This document shows, in pieces, positions 11,559 through 22,309 of a stretch of 64,000 nucleotides of DNA. Each line of letters opens with the position of its first letter. Position 1 is the stretch's first letter. The notes under the pieces are model-generated. The model was not told where the DNA came from and made no database searches. It saw only the letters and a list, made by a program, of their open reading frames with translations. A program made the translations under genes and the position numbers. The DNA comes from Balanoglossus misakiensis (Eukaryota; Hemichordata), in NCBI GenBank assembly GCA_040954595.2, contig CM082584.2, positions 3,162,001 to 3,226,000 of the forward strand, given 5' to 3'.

Positions 11559-12277
11559 TTTCAATCGCAGCCTGCCTCCACGAGCACGTTGAAGCTTTTC
11601 TCTCTTTTCATGCTCTTCCGGGTACATAGCGTGAGGCCATATGCGTGAGACCGTCTTCGTTGTGGGGCCTTTTCAACACCCTCCCTATTCTATACTGTAT
11701 AAGTCGATCGTTGCGTCGTCAACATGTTAGCTGTTCACGAAGTTTGAGGTTTTGGCAAGTTCTGTGTAGACAGTAAAATCTAGTGTGCCCAGAACGTTAT
11801 TTTTTCCATTTTATACCAGGTTGTTTCACGTCACCATGGCAACGGTATAAACTTCTAGGCCCTATTGTTATCCTTGGCTATACTGCTTGGAGCCATACGA
11901 GCTTATATTTATACTGGGATAGGGCCAGTACTAGTTCTGCAGTACGTACCCTTGTTTGATCCATAGTGGCTTGGCTTTCCAGTACATTTATTTGATCTTG
12001 AATTTTATATATGTTTTTGTCAATTATTCTCTTGTAGGCATCCCGACACATGTAAAATGTCAACTCCAGTAAGTAGTGCCAGAGGAAAGCCACAAATACT
12101 TACACCGAGGCAACTGTTTCCCGATAATTTGTCCCCTATACGCAATGAAAGGTAAGTGAAGAAAATATAACTTTTTGTATCTTGTTAAATTGTAAGGTGG
12201 TACTATTTCAGTTATAACTAGTGAATGTTTTCATGTTTTACATGTGTCATGAAAAGACATCTTGTTCTGGGAAATGA

Positions 12278-12365
12278 CTGTTGAGCAAGTACATATTCAT
12301 ATTAGAGAGCCTCATTTAGTCAATGACTATTACATCAAAACATTCTGACAAGTAATTCTTAACTT
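12278..12365 (+). repeat. Perfect 88-bp inverted repeat, left arm
   Basis: Starts ctgttgagcaagtacatatt and ends cttaactt. It is identical, inverted, to 15490-15577. It lies in the first intron of the transposase-type gene. A short phrase from it, tgtaatagtcattga (reverse strand), recurs a third time in the last exon near 16072. Confidence 0.95.
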
Positions 12366-15300
12366 GACTGCATTCTGTGGGTCTGTACCATCAGTGCATT
12401 GTAGAAATAATGTCTCCAAATGTCTACAACCCAGGAATTTATCAGCTAAGCTGGTAAATTTGAACTATAAGATATATCTGCCAGTCATAATATGCATGAC
12501 CTTAGTTGCCATATGACCTTTACTGTATGTTTGATTTTCTATAGTAAAAAGTTGATGTCTATATTAATCTACAGCAATATTGAGTAAGCTACATCCACAC
12601 AGTCGAGTGCTGACCCAGTCACTGACACTATTGTACATAATAGTAATAGTCTTGTGGAGAGTGGCATCAATTTAGAGTGGGCAATGGCAAATGGTCAAAC
12701 TAACAGAGATATTGTTGTTGAAGATTGTGAGGCTGATTCATGTCAGAAACAGGTTGATCATCATGTTGATAGTGGTGCTGGCTCTGACAGTGATACGGAT
12801 GTTGATCCTCCTGAATTACTGGCTATGGATGAGATTTGTTCTGATGACAGTGGTAGTGAAGGTGATGCTGATTAAAACTGATTTAAGAACCGCTGAGATT
12901 GTTTGTGACCAGGGAGGGGGTTTAACACACACACAACAAACCACACAGCCAACACCTGCAATCACAGTGCCACCCACATGTACACAGCAGAAAGTACACA
13001 ATTCACAGTCTAGACCAACTCTTCGGCCTCAACAACACATTGGTGATGGTGCTTCGGAATTTTCACAGGATATTGATACTGAGCATGATTTTGTTGCGGC
13101 TGAAAGGCTTTTGCCCCCAAATTATCACAATGCAATGGTTACTGATGATTTGCTTTGGGAAGAGAACCAAGTAGCTGAGAAGCGATTTATTTGCTATCTG
13201 GGAAATCTTCAGAAACTATTTCCAAAACAGTGCCTGATGAAAGGTTGTAGTCATAATATTGTAAAGGTTACAGAGTACGCAGGTGGTTGTACCTAACCAT
13301 AGTAATGTGTTGGTTGTGTGAAGTTGGGCACAATGGAGAGTGGGCGTCCTCAGATACGGATGGCAGGTGTTACACCAATAATGTGCTAATGGCAAGTTCT
13401 ATATTTTTATCAGGGAATAATTGTAGAAAATTTTCTTTGTTGTGCCAAGCCTTTAATTTACTTCATGTATCCGAATCAACATTCTATCGAATCACCCGTT
13501 TATATACTGCTCCAACAATTAATTGGTTTTGGCAAAACAGACAAAATATGATGTTTAGTGCTTTGGAAGGTTGTGTGGTGTTTCTGGCAGGGGATGGCAG
13601 AAGTGATTCACCTGGATTCTCCGCACAGTATTGTTCTTATACATTTATGGAGAATAGGCTGGGCTATTTATTGCATAGTGTTTTGACTGACAAGCGAGAA
13701 GTAGCCCTTAAGAGTCCAGTAATGGAAACACACGCCTTCAAGAAAGGTCTGCTCTTCCTGATGGAAAACTTAAATGTTCAGGAAGTAACTACAGATGCTA
13801 GTTCACAAATTATGTCTGTGATGAGTAAGTTGTATTATATCTGGTAGTTGGCCATAAGGCTTTGTCAACTGAAAATAGATGTACATCTAATAAATTGTTA
13901 TATACCATTGAAAAACTCTATGTAGGTTGTTTGCTAAAGCAATGAAAAAGATGATTTCCAGCAATCCACATATATAATATCATGTAGTTAACTGCCCCAA
14001 ATAAATAAACAAACATGCATGGCTAATGTAGTTTAATGAATAATTGTCAGGCAAGTCCTGTCAGCACTCAATATTCAAGAAATATATTACTTTATTTTTT
14101 AAGTAGAATTAATGTTACTATCAAATTTTTCGTTGTCCTTATTTTGGTAGTAGCGTGGTTTTGTTGATTGTACATAAAAATATTGTAGACTGCTAAATTT
14201 GGTTTTCTTGTACATGTTTGTTTATTAGGTACGTGATTATGTCTCAGTGATGTAATTGAGGAATAGCATGTTATTGTTTACCTATGCTTTATGTGTGAAA
14301 ATGTGTGAAACTGACCAGGGAAATGTTACAAATAATATAACAATATTGAGAAGAGTTAAATTACTTATTAACTGTTTTTACATACCGTGTCAATTTCTGC
14401 AGTGATAGATTGTGAATTCAATTTTCTGAATGATAAACAGCTGATGCAATTATTTTTTTTCAGAAAAGGAACCTTTTAGTAAGGTAGAACACGAGCTAGA
14501 TGTCTGGCATAAGTCAGCCAAAATAAATGCAAAATTGTCAGAGGTATGGTAATAAGAGGTACTTGTGAGGCTTTTTGCATGTAGACCAAGTGGTGGGGAA
14601 ATAATGGATTAATTGTGTAGTGTGCATTCATCCATCCAGAGCCTTTACTAAGACATAAACTTATTTCATTCTAGCTTGGTATTCACTTTTGGTATTGGCC
14701 AGTCTGGGACAGTGTCCTATGACATAGGTGTGCATCTCACTTAAACTTGTGTCATGGTATGATTTAATACAGTCAAAGATGGCTGACACTAGTTGGCCAT
14801 TTCATTATGATTTTTAAAGCCCAACCAGATCATATTTAGATGTACAGCCACAGTTGATAATATGTTTGCGCATACATATCAATATGTTCATTCTGATAGA
14901 GATGTGTGTCACTAAAGGAATGCTGATTTGCTGAAATGGAAATCAGCCATCCGGAATCACTTCTGGTATAGCTCCCAAACGTGTGGTGGTGATATTGATG
15001 TACTAAAGGTAATTAACTTTCAGTTTGTAAGATACAAGACAGCATGCAGCGCATTCTATATAGGCTATCTCTTGTCTTAGAATTGTTATCTTATTTATTT
15101 TTATCCTTTTTATCTCATATCTGCCACAGAACAAATGGACCAGTATCCTGCATCATGCGACAGGGACTCATGAATGGTTTGGAGGTGCATGTGATCATGG
15201 CCCTATTGATGAATCCACTAAATTACTTGAGGCTGATTCACCACCTATGGAAGCTCTTCGACAGATTGTAATGGACAGAAACATTCTCAAGTCATTAGTG

Positions 15301-15489
15301 TACTACACTAAATTTAGATAATGTACATGTAGTTATTATTATGTGTCAATTTTTCTGACAGTGATTAAGAGCTTATCAGATAGGTTTATTGTCTGTTGTC
15401 ATTCTTCTGTCCATTTGTTTGTCAATAATCAACTGGTCATACATTTTGTTGAAAATATGAACTGAAAAAGATGTTGGCCGAATTATCAA

Positions 15490-15577
15490 AAGTTAAGAAT
15501 TACTTGTCAGAATGTTTTGATGTAATAGTCATTGACTAAATGAGGCTCTCTAATATGAATATGTACTTGCTCAACAG
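15490..15577 (-). repeat. Perfect 88-bp inverted repeat, right arm ending at a splice acceptor
   Basis: Exact reverse complement of 12278-12365. Its last three bases, cag, are the acceptor of the exon that starts at 15578, so the repeat boundary coincides with the intron-exon boundary. No gap or mismatch over 88 bases separated by 3.1 kb implies a recent event or ongoing gene conversion. Confidence 0.95.
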
Positions 15578-16112
15578 ACATACAGGATACCTTGAATCCT
15601 TTCACAACACGTTGCTTATGTATGCATCCAAGAGGACATCATATAAGTAAGTATGCAATACACTGACTACACATTATATATTATTGGTACAGGACTCACG
15701 ATACATAAAATACTGAAATATAAATGTTCATAACTGTAATCATTTTAATTTTCCTATGTAGGTATGAAAATATGAAAGCCCGTGTATTGCTTGCAGCTAT
15801 CGATCACAATCACCATTTACATTGCACACAAACCCGAACAAAGGCTGGTGAGCTGAGATATGCCAGAAAGTACAGCAAAAGATCACAGAGGTGGACTGCA
15901 GTGCCAGTCAAGGAGACCAAGACGCACTCATATCTGCCGATCCTCACTGCTGTTATCCTGAATAAGAGAAGGACTGATCCCAAGGGGATTAAACAGCCAG
16001 CTGTTCTCTCCGAAGATGATCCACGCCATATCGCTCCATGTATTGCTCCTGTTCCTCCTGTGCAAACATGTGTAATAGTCATTGAGCAAATATCGAGATT
16101 TCAAAATAAGTG

Positions 16113-16805
16113 AATCAAGCTGATTCAAATTTTGTGGGCAAGTCCTTTATGGTCAGGTGATTGAAGTAAGATATTGTAAAATGTGTGGGAAACAACTTAA
16201 CAAAACAGGTAATTTTCGTTGGAAAGGCCAATTGTCTTTCCAATGTGTTCAAATGTATTCTGATAGGCGCAACACTCCATTGTGGTATTTTCTCTCAAGG
16301 GATGTATATCCCCAGATGTGAAGTTTACCAATAAAACATAATGTTTTTTTATCACATTAGTTTTCTCAGTGTTTTCATCATGGATCGCCAAAGTTAGATG
16401 CAATGGAAAAGCACAAATATCAATTTGTCTGACAAACCTGTAAAACAATGCAAGGAAACAGACACAAATGACATCATTTTAATGAATGAATTTATTTTCT
16501 TTAATTCTGGATAAAGAAAAATGAGATAAATGTTCTAAACATTTGAGTGAAGATGTGCTGTTCACATCTGTTTTTTTTAAAAGGCACCAACATGGCACAG
16601 GAAAAGCACATTTCAAATTTGAATTCAATAAAACCAGAACAATCATGCAAAAAAAGACATCTCAAATTAAACTAGTACTTGTGGGATGTGGATAATGATC
16701 ACTTATTAATGTAAACTTATAAAAGTTGTCAAATTTGAACTTCACTGAAATTATATTGTTTAACACTGCACTTAGTTTAAAGCTATATTATAAAATAATG
16801 AGATT
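16113..16805. other. Intergenic between convergent genes
   Basis: AT-rich 3' regions of two tail-to-tail genes. No further coding sequence is recognised. Confidence 0.5.
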
Positions 16806-17580
16806 TTAATTCCTCCCAGAGTCCCGAAATCCAGTATATGTACCATCTCCAGAATGAAATGTATCCCGTATCATCCACACCACACAAGATGGGCACACAA
16901 CACGGTTACCCTTACCAAGTTTACCGTACTCCCACATAACATACTGACGGTACCCAGAATGCCGCATTGAGCGATTGTCATATGTGGGAGTACGTACAAA
17001 ATCGTATGATCGGCTTGTGATGGCAGTGCGCAAAACTTCACCCATTGAACAAACTTGACGACAGTTGGGTGAAAGTGTGATGCAGGATCTCTTCCTACAG
17101 CAAGTCATTTCTCTTGCTGTAGGCATAGGCCTACATCTTTGGCACTTACACCATTCTGGGACCTTGTGCTGAGTTGGTGGATAGGAAGATGGACCCTGGT
17201 CCTGCATTATTGTTTCTGCAATATTTGGATGCTTGTTGAGGATGCTTCTCAAGACCCCTTTCACTTTTCCCTCATCAAGTGAATCTATATAAGTCTGCAA
17301 ATAAAATAAAAAAAGCAAAAACGCACAGAAATGAAAATACACTCAAGAATTACAATATTATGCCAAAGCAGACAAATTTTGTGTACACAATCAGTGAAAA
17401 TAAAATTTTCTTATCTCTACTTTGTAATTAAATGAGAAAGATCACAGTTCAAGTATTGAAGATTGATATTGCTGAACCAGGCAATAAATAATTTTCACCT
17501 ACCTCAACAGTGTCATTCCTTTCGTAGGTGGTCATTTGTCTGTCTTCAGCGTTGTCAACGGTACTGTCGATTTGTGTAGC
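16806..17580 (-). CDS. P2X7 C-terminal (ballast-type) zinc-binding domain protein, 5' end missing
   Basis: Two phase-compatible minus-strand exons: 17503-17580 (26 codons, GTAGGT donor) and 16806-17294 (TTTGCAG acceptor, stop at 16806-16808). The second exon encodes a cysteine-rich domain: PEWCKCQRCRPMPTAREMTC, then CC, an NCRQ segment, NRSMRHSGYRQYVMWEYGKL, then CPSCVVWMIRDTF and a GTYTGFRD tail. This order matches the intracellular zinc and guanine-nucleotide-binding C-terminal domain of vertebrate P2X7 receptors. No channel domain or transmembrane segment is seen, so this is a stand-alone domain, as reported in many invertebrate proteins of unknown role. No start codon lies in the visible exons; a foldback element sits 28 bp upstream at 17608. 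A candidate first exon is at 19209-19426. Confidence 0.75.
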
Positions 17581-17607
17581 CTGACAGATATAAAAATGAA
17601 ATTAATT

Positions 17608-17752
17608 AGGGGTTATTACACGAATTTTGGTCGATAACGCGTCGTATTCGAGTGATGTCCGTATTTTGACGAGTTGCGCTTCGCAACGAGTCAAAATACG
17701 GACATCACGAGAATGCGTCGCGTTATCGACCAAAATTCGTGTAATAACCCCT
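17608..17752. repeat. Foldback element A with symmetric CGAG interruptions
   Basis: A 145-bp inverted repeat symmetrical about base 17680. Perfect stem blocks (for example 17653-17669 with 17691-17707) are separated by CGAG at 17649-17652, 17670-17673, 17687-17690 and 17708-17711. These lie opposite one another in the same orientation, so folding gives C-G, G-A, A-G, G-C at each site. The loop is cttc-like inside ttgcg/cgcaa. The right flank continues ttatcatacatg, a motif shared with the other elements of this kind. No coding capacity. Confidence 0.9.
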
Positions 17753-19208
17753 TTATCATACATGCATATCTATAAAACAGTACGATTTGCGAAAATGCGC
17801 CGAGAAAAACAATTTCAAATTTGAACCGGGCGCTGGGATCACAGCAGTAGCCATGTTGTGACGTATGACGTGTGGGCCGTAGTATCATTTTAAGGGGGTT
17901 GGCAGCTTTCATTACGATGGGCACATCCGCATTCTAAATAAAATTGTCTACGTTCTCTTTCAAAATATCATGTTAACAATTATTCTGCATTGAGAATTTC
18001 GAAGAACTAAAAATGATGCATTCAACATGACAAAACCGCCAGCTTAGAAAACTTTATTACAGCTTCTAATAACGGAATTTTACAACACCCATCCCCACTA
18101 GAGTCCTATGCTCCATGTGTCGCTCGCGCGCGCAGCGAACTGTCGCGCCGAGACGCGGACGCGATATTTTCACATTGTGAAATACCGTAAAATATCTTCG
18201 GGGCGAGAACAATAGAAAGTGTTAAATACAGGCGTTGCATGTATGATAATTACCATATATTACACAAACACTAGTTTATGTCTACATTATACTATCTAAT
18301 GTAACCTATAGGGTACATCAAAGTAAAAACACACTCTCTTATGTCTTTGTGTGTCTCCCTATCTCCTCCCTCCCAAACACACATACGCTACCAATCTTCA
18401 AGCACCATCCTTTTCAAGGCTACTAGGCTTGTTTGTGGAAATTGGCCCATTCATGAGCAGAACACATATGACCCTAAAAGTACCATTGAATATAACAAAG
18501 CCCTAAGCTGTCAACAAACAAACAAAAATGACCATTCTTGTAAACAAACAAACAAACAAACATTTTTTTTCTGTTTATTATATCAATCAACAACAAAAAG
18601 CACACTCTACAAATGTGTGCTGGAATACACTGCACAGGTTGATTACTAGTATAAGTTGATAGAAAACAAATACTTTTATATTAAATTATCATTTTGCTAA
18701 ACAGGCTGACCCGGGCATAAATTATGGGTGTTTATCTAGAAACCGTAAAGAAATAACAGTTGCAGGCGAGTCAAAGATGCAACGTATGTATGTACGCATA
18801 CGTCAGTTCAATCTCAGCCATATCGTGACCGTCGCGTCGCGTCGCCGAACGAAAGTGCAAGGCAACAGATACTTTACTTCCTGTGTTTTCACCGACTGAA
18901 AGCAATGAAACTTCCTTCCTACGGTATGATAATACAAATTTTGTTCAAAATAGTGGACTGTGCTATATAAACAATGTCAAACAAAAATGTAAACGATGTC
19001 TCGAAAAGCGATAACTACCAGGACAGCCGAAGAAGTACGTAGGCTGTGTACGGGGACTGGCTCCGGCCACTGCAGCCGGTATACAAGCCAAGGCTGCTCG
19101 ATATGGAAAGTAAACATTCCCTGCGGTGTATCGTTGTAGTAACGCTATCGCCAACTAACACACGAAAACATGAACAATAATCCTGAAATACTATTAATGA
19201 CACCGTAC
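17753..19208. other. Non-coding stretch with a CpG-rich possible promoter
   Basis: 18120-18180 and 18770-18900 are CpG-rich compared with surroundings. A short plus-strand frame starts with ATG at 18975 and runs 22 codons to TAG at 19041, with a possible GTACGT donor before the stop. It could be a first exon but has no recognised partner. A caaa microsatellite is at 18540-18562. Confidence 0.35.
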
Positions 19209-19426
19209 TTATCTGTTTTTGCACCGATGTTGGTCGCCGATGTTGGGTATGCAGTGCCCGCGTGACACCTTCTTACACGGACAGCTCCGCACACAAGCTC
19301 CCTTACACTTATAGACACAGACTGTAACTTCCCCGCAGTCAATAACACTTAAAAATCCTGCTTCGATTTCGCTAAAAATAGATATTGCGGACTGTCGCCC
19401 ACGGTGTTTTGTTGTTGTTGGTCCAT
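19209..19426 (-). CDS. Candidate cysteine-cluster exon upstream of the P2X7-type gene
   Basis: On the minus strand an ATG at 19426 in good context opens MDQQQQNTVGDSPQY and ends in a stop after KSKQDF. One base out of frame, the sequence continues as a striking cysteine array: CGEVTVCVYKCKGACVRSC, then PCKK and GHC, then CKNR and a stop at 19209. The C-K-G-x-C and C-P-C-K-K spacing resembles short zinc-cluster tails of invertebrate proteins, although I cannot name the family. A one-base frameshift would have to join the two parts. Splicing to the exon at 17580 is not shown: the following ATAAGT is not a canonical donor. Confidence 0.35.
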
Positions 19427-19558
19427 AGCGGTGTTTAAAAATGGCGCCTTAGCAACGATCAGTCAGACAGCCGTTCACATATGTCACGCCTCTTTTACCA
19501 TATATAGAATATGCAAATTGCAGGTGACCGTATACCTTTAAGCTATGAAGCTATGTGC

Positions 19559-20145
19559 ACGTCTGTGCAATGGTCCTTTACAGTGACTGTCTATTGGCCC
19601 GTGAGCAGAATGGGACCAACATAAAAGGCAAAATGTTGGGCTCACCTGTAATACCTGCTTAACTCATTAATTATGTGCATACCTAATTCCGGGCTAACTA
19701 ATAGGGCTAGAGGTTTTGTTCTTGTGGAACATGGACCAGTATAGGGTCAAAAATTTGCCCAAATTTTGGGTGACCTCAGGTGACCTTTGACCTACTTTCC
19801 TATATCTTGGCATCCAGAAAGGTACAGCATTTGTGTTTGGAGGGATGGGACTCTTAATGTAGTCTTACACTTTACATCATTAATTATGCGCATACCTAAT
19901 TTCAGGCAAATCAATAGGGCTAGGTCTGGTTTCTGTTGGACCTGGACTAGTATGGGGGTCAAAACTTTTTGCCCAATTTCCGGGTTGACCCCACATGACC
20001 TTTGACGTTAATATGACATAAATGCGAATTACTACATAAATTAACAGTCTGCTGACTTTGGCGAAGATAAGCACACACCTGTTTTGCTTACCGCTATGTT
20101 GCTATGTGCTCTTTTGGCTTTGGCCCGCTATTGCTGCTTGGTTTT
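19559..20145 (-). repeat. R1 copy, inverted, with internal duplication
   Basis: Reverse-complement copy of 8925-9290. It ends near 20145 with gcccgctattgctgcttg, the complement of the R1 start. The segment cataccta...aatagggctag occurs twice, near 19665 and 19880, which is an internal tandem duplication of about 210 bp absent from the first copy. A ctt microsatellite follows. Confidence 0.75.
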
Positions 20146-20157
20146 ACTGGGGGTTTT

Positions 20158-21290
20158 CTTCTACTTCTTCTTCTTCTATATTGGATTGACGTTAAGAAGG
20201 AGAGCTCCTGAATTGTGGCATTTTTTCTCCATAGTGGACGTTGTTCCTGGGAAAGTTTGACATTTTCTGGACTGTGAGTGTCTTCTGTTTCTCCGGTTGT
20301 GCCTTTTGGGACCTTTTCTACGAGGATTGTTGTGATTTCGGCAGATAACTGATTTGGTGCTTGTCACCAATCAGACCTGCCAATATGGCGGTCGGACGGG
20401 CTTGGGCTCAGTCCTACAGCAACGACGTTACCCTGACAAGGCTGTGTATGAAAAACGCGTTGAAGATTGAAAGTCTGGAGGGGATAAGTGTGAACACCTA
20501 TGTGGAGAAGATTGCGAATTGGTTGATGTTAGTGAAATTCTGGCTGCCTCCAGAATGAATAGATCTGCGATCGTGTTTTTAAAAAAATGTGAAATCGGTT
20601 GAAACGGCTTGCGCCTCAGGACTAACGATTGGCGAAGATTTTATACGGCCCCAACCGATGGTGAAACCAGCGACAAAGGTAATCCTATCCAATGTGCCAC
20701 CATTTATACCCAACGATTTTCTTGCCGAGTTATATGGAAAGGTTATTAAGCAGAATTTCCGGTATATTCCGCTGGGTTGCATAAAGGCCGAACTCAGATA
20801 TGTCAAGTCATTCCGACGCCAGATGTTTGTGGTACTTAAACAACAAACCAATATCGATGGCGTTTTGAATATTCCTTGTGACGGACATTTTTAACCAGTG
20901 TACGTGTCAACGGAGAACACCAAGTGCTTCCACTATAAAGAGGTCGGACATTTCCGGAAAGACTGCCCTGTTCTTGCCAGCGAAAAGGAGACCACAGGAC
21001 TTAACACTGAGGACGTTAACACACATACGGATCACCAACAGGGACAAAATATTGAGAAAAACACCACTTCAATTGAAAACACCAGCGATTCTCTACCGGT
21101 ACATTCCGGTCAATATGGTGATTACGATGCTTCAAATATGTGATGGGGAGGAGTGTAGTGATTCTGCAAGGTTGCCCTCATTCAGCTCATCACCATGGCA
21201 ACATAGCTACCCCAGCAGTCCTCGAGGCGGAAATCGACTGCGGATGGACCAGCAGCGTAGTTTGGGGCTGCAGATCATGTACACGTAGTC
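20158..21290 (+). mobile_element. Tx1/L1-like LINE ORF1 remnant
   Basis: Beginning with an ATG at 20385, three frames together read a Tx1-type ORF1. The first is MAVGRAWAQSYSNDV, then ILSNVPPFIPNDF and KSFRRQMFVVLK, then a zinc knuckle NTKCFHYKEVGHFRKDC in which the second cysteine is tyrosine. ORF1 proteins of this group bind RNA in the retrotransposition particle. Frame breaks occur near 20530, 20600 and 20893, the last a stop before the knuckle. No endonuclease or reverse transcriptase follows, so this is a truncated, dead copy. The R1 repeat lies directly upstream. Confidence 0.7.
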
Positions 21291-22309
21291 AAGTTTGAGC
21301 CCGTAGTTTAGGTCAGTCAGGACTCGGTTAAATCACAACAATCATATGGAAATTGTTTGCCTTCGCAGATGGTTTGTTTCCATTTTCACATTTAGCGACT
21401 TTGGGACGAAGATCCTCTTTTTTGAAACTGCATGAAATTACACTCACTTTGTTTTTGAACCGCCTTGTTTGGTGTTGGCGGTTCTTATCGCTGGGTTGTT
21501 GACACTTCCAGTTTGTAAATGGGATGAAGAGTCGTCGGGTGCGGAATTGATTAGGTTGTCGCTAACTGTCGGCCAGTAAATAAACGACACATCGTTGACT
21601 CAATCTTTTGTAGTGTTTCGCTGAATCAGAACTTCATAGTTCAAATCACGTGGAGAAATTGGTGCTACCGTTCAAAAAAGAGAAAGGTACAAACGCACTT
21701 GAAATAAAAACAAAACAGGAGAAATGTGGAAATATTACATAGGAAGGTCAAAAGTTCTACTCGACTTTATACTGTTTTTATCTAAAGTTGAGGGTGTACG
21801 CGCAGAACATAAACCGGAAAACTGCGTGCACTCATCTTTTTCCCATAGGATTACATTGATAATTGCTAGAAAACAAACCAGCGAGGTGACCCCTATATTT
21901 TATCACGAATTTTCATAATACAAACACAGGATAATCCAAAAATCAAAAATTAAAAGAAATGAACATTTTTTTTCAATTTGACAAAAGTATAATCCATAAG
22001 ATGACACTCGAATGTGATCAATATCCGTGCATTCTTCTTAACAACATATTAATACTGTTCCCGTTAAGTCAATATGTTTGGTAAAAACAGATCAACTTTA
22101 CGTAATGTTGGAGACTTGATAAACATGATACTTTTCTGCCAGTAAATCATAACGTACTTTATTGAGACTGCGCACTAGAAAGGAACAACGTCTGCAAACC
22201 GGGAGGAGAAGAGAAGCAAAATTCAATGAAGTCTTACAGAAGTAGATACGCAAATAAAGCGGGAAATTTTCGACACCCTGTTAAAGACTGTCTTCACACT
22301 CAAGCGCGT
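21291..22309. other. Non-coding stretch
   Basis: No gene, RNA or repeat recognised. AT-rich, downstream of the secreted-protein gene on the minus strand. Confidence 0.5.

Larger units (their letters stand above)
12057..16112 (+). pseudogene. Multi-exon transposase-type gene (ISL3/Kolobok-like family), frame-disrupted
   Basis: Exons by splice sites and conserved blocks: 12057-12151 (ATG, GTAAGT donor), about 12606-13827 (contains breaks), 14464-14543, about 14918-15008, 15130-15317, 15578-about 15644, and 15762 to a stop at 16112. The core block AGDGRSDSPGFSAQYCSYTF, then TDASSQI, then ELDVWHKSAK, a W..AIRNHFWY block and GYLESFHNTLLMYA match a widespread invertebrate and fish family of domesticated or mobile transposase-like proteins. 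I recall these as ISL3/Kolobok-like, and that assignment is tentative. Breaks: a stop at about 12873 with a frame change, a frameshift near 13287, a phase mismatch at 14918, and a donor AT instead of GT after 15317. An acidic, Asp/Ser-rich N-terminal segment precedes the core. It lies tail-to-tail with the P2X7-domain gene. Confidence 0.6.

Noticed and set aside
15318-15323. AT-AC (U12-type) intron after exon 15130-15317
   Set aside because: The donor ATAATG does not match ATATCC and the acceptor is CAG; a mutated GT donor is simpler.
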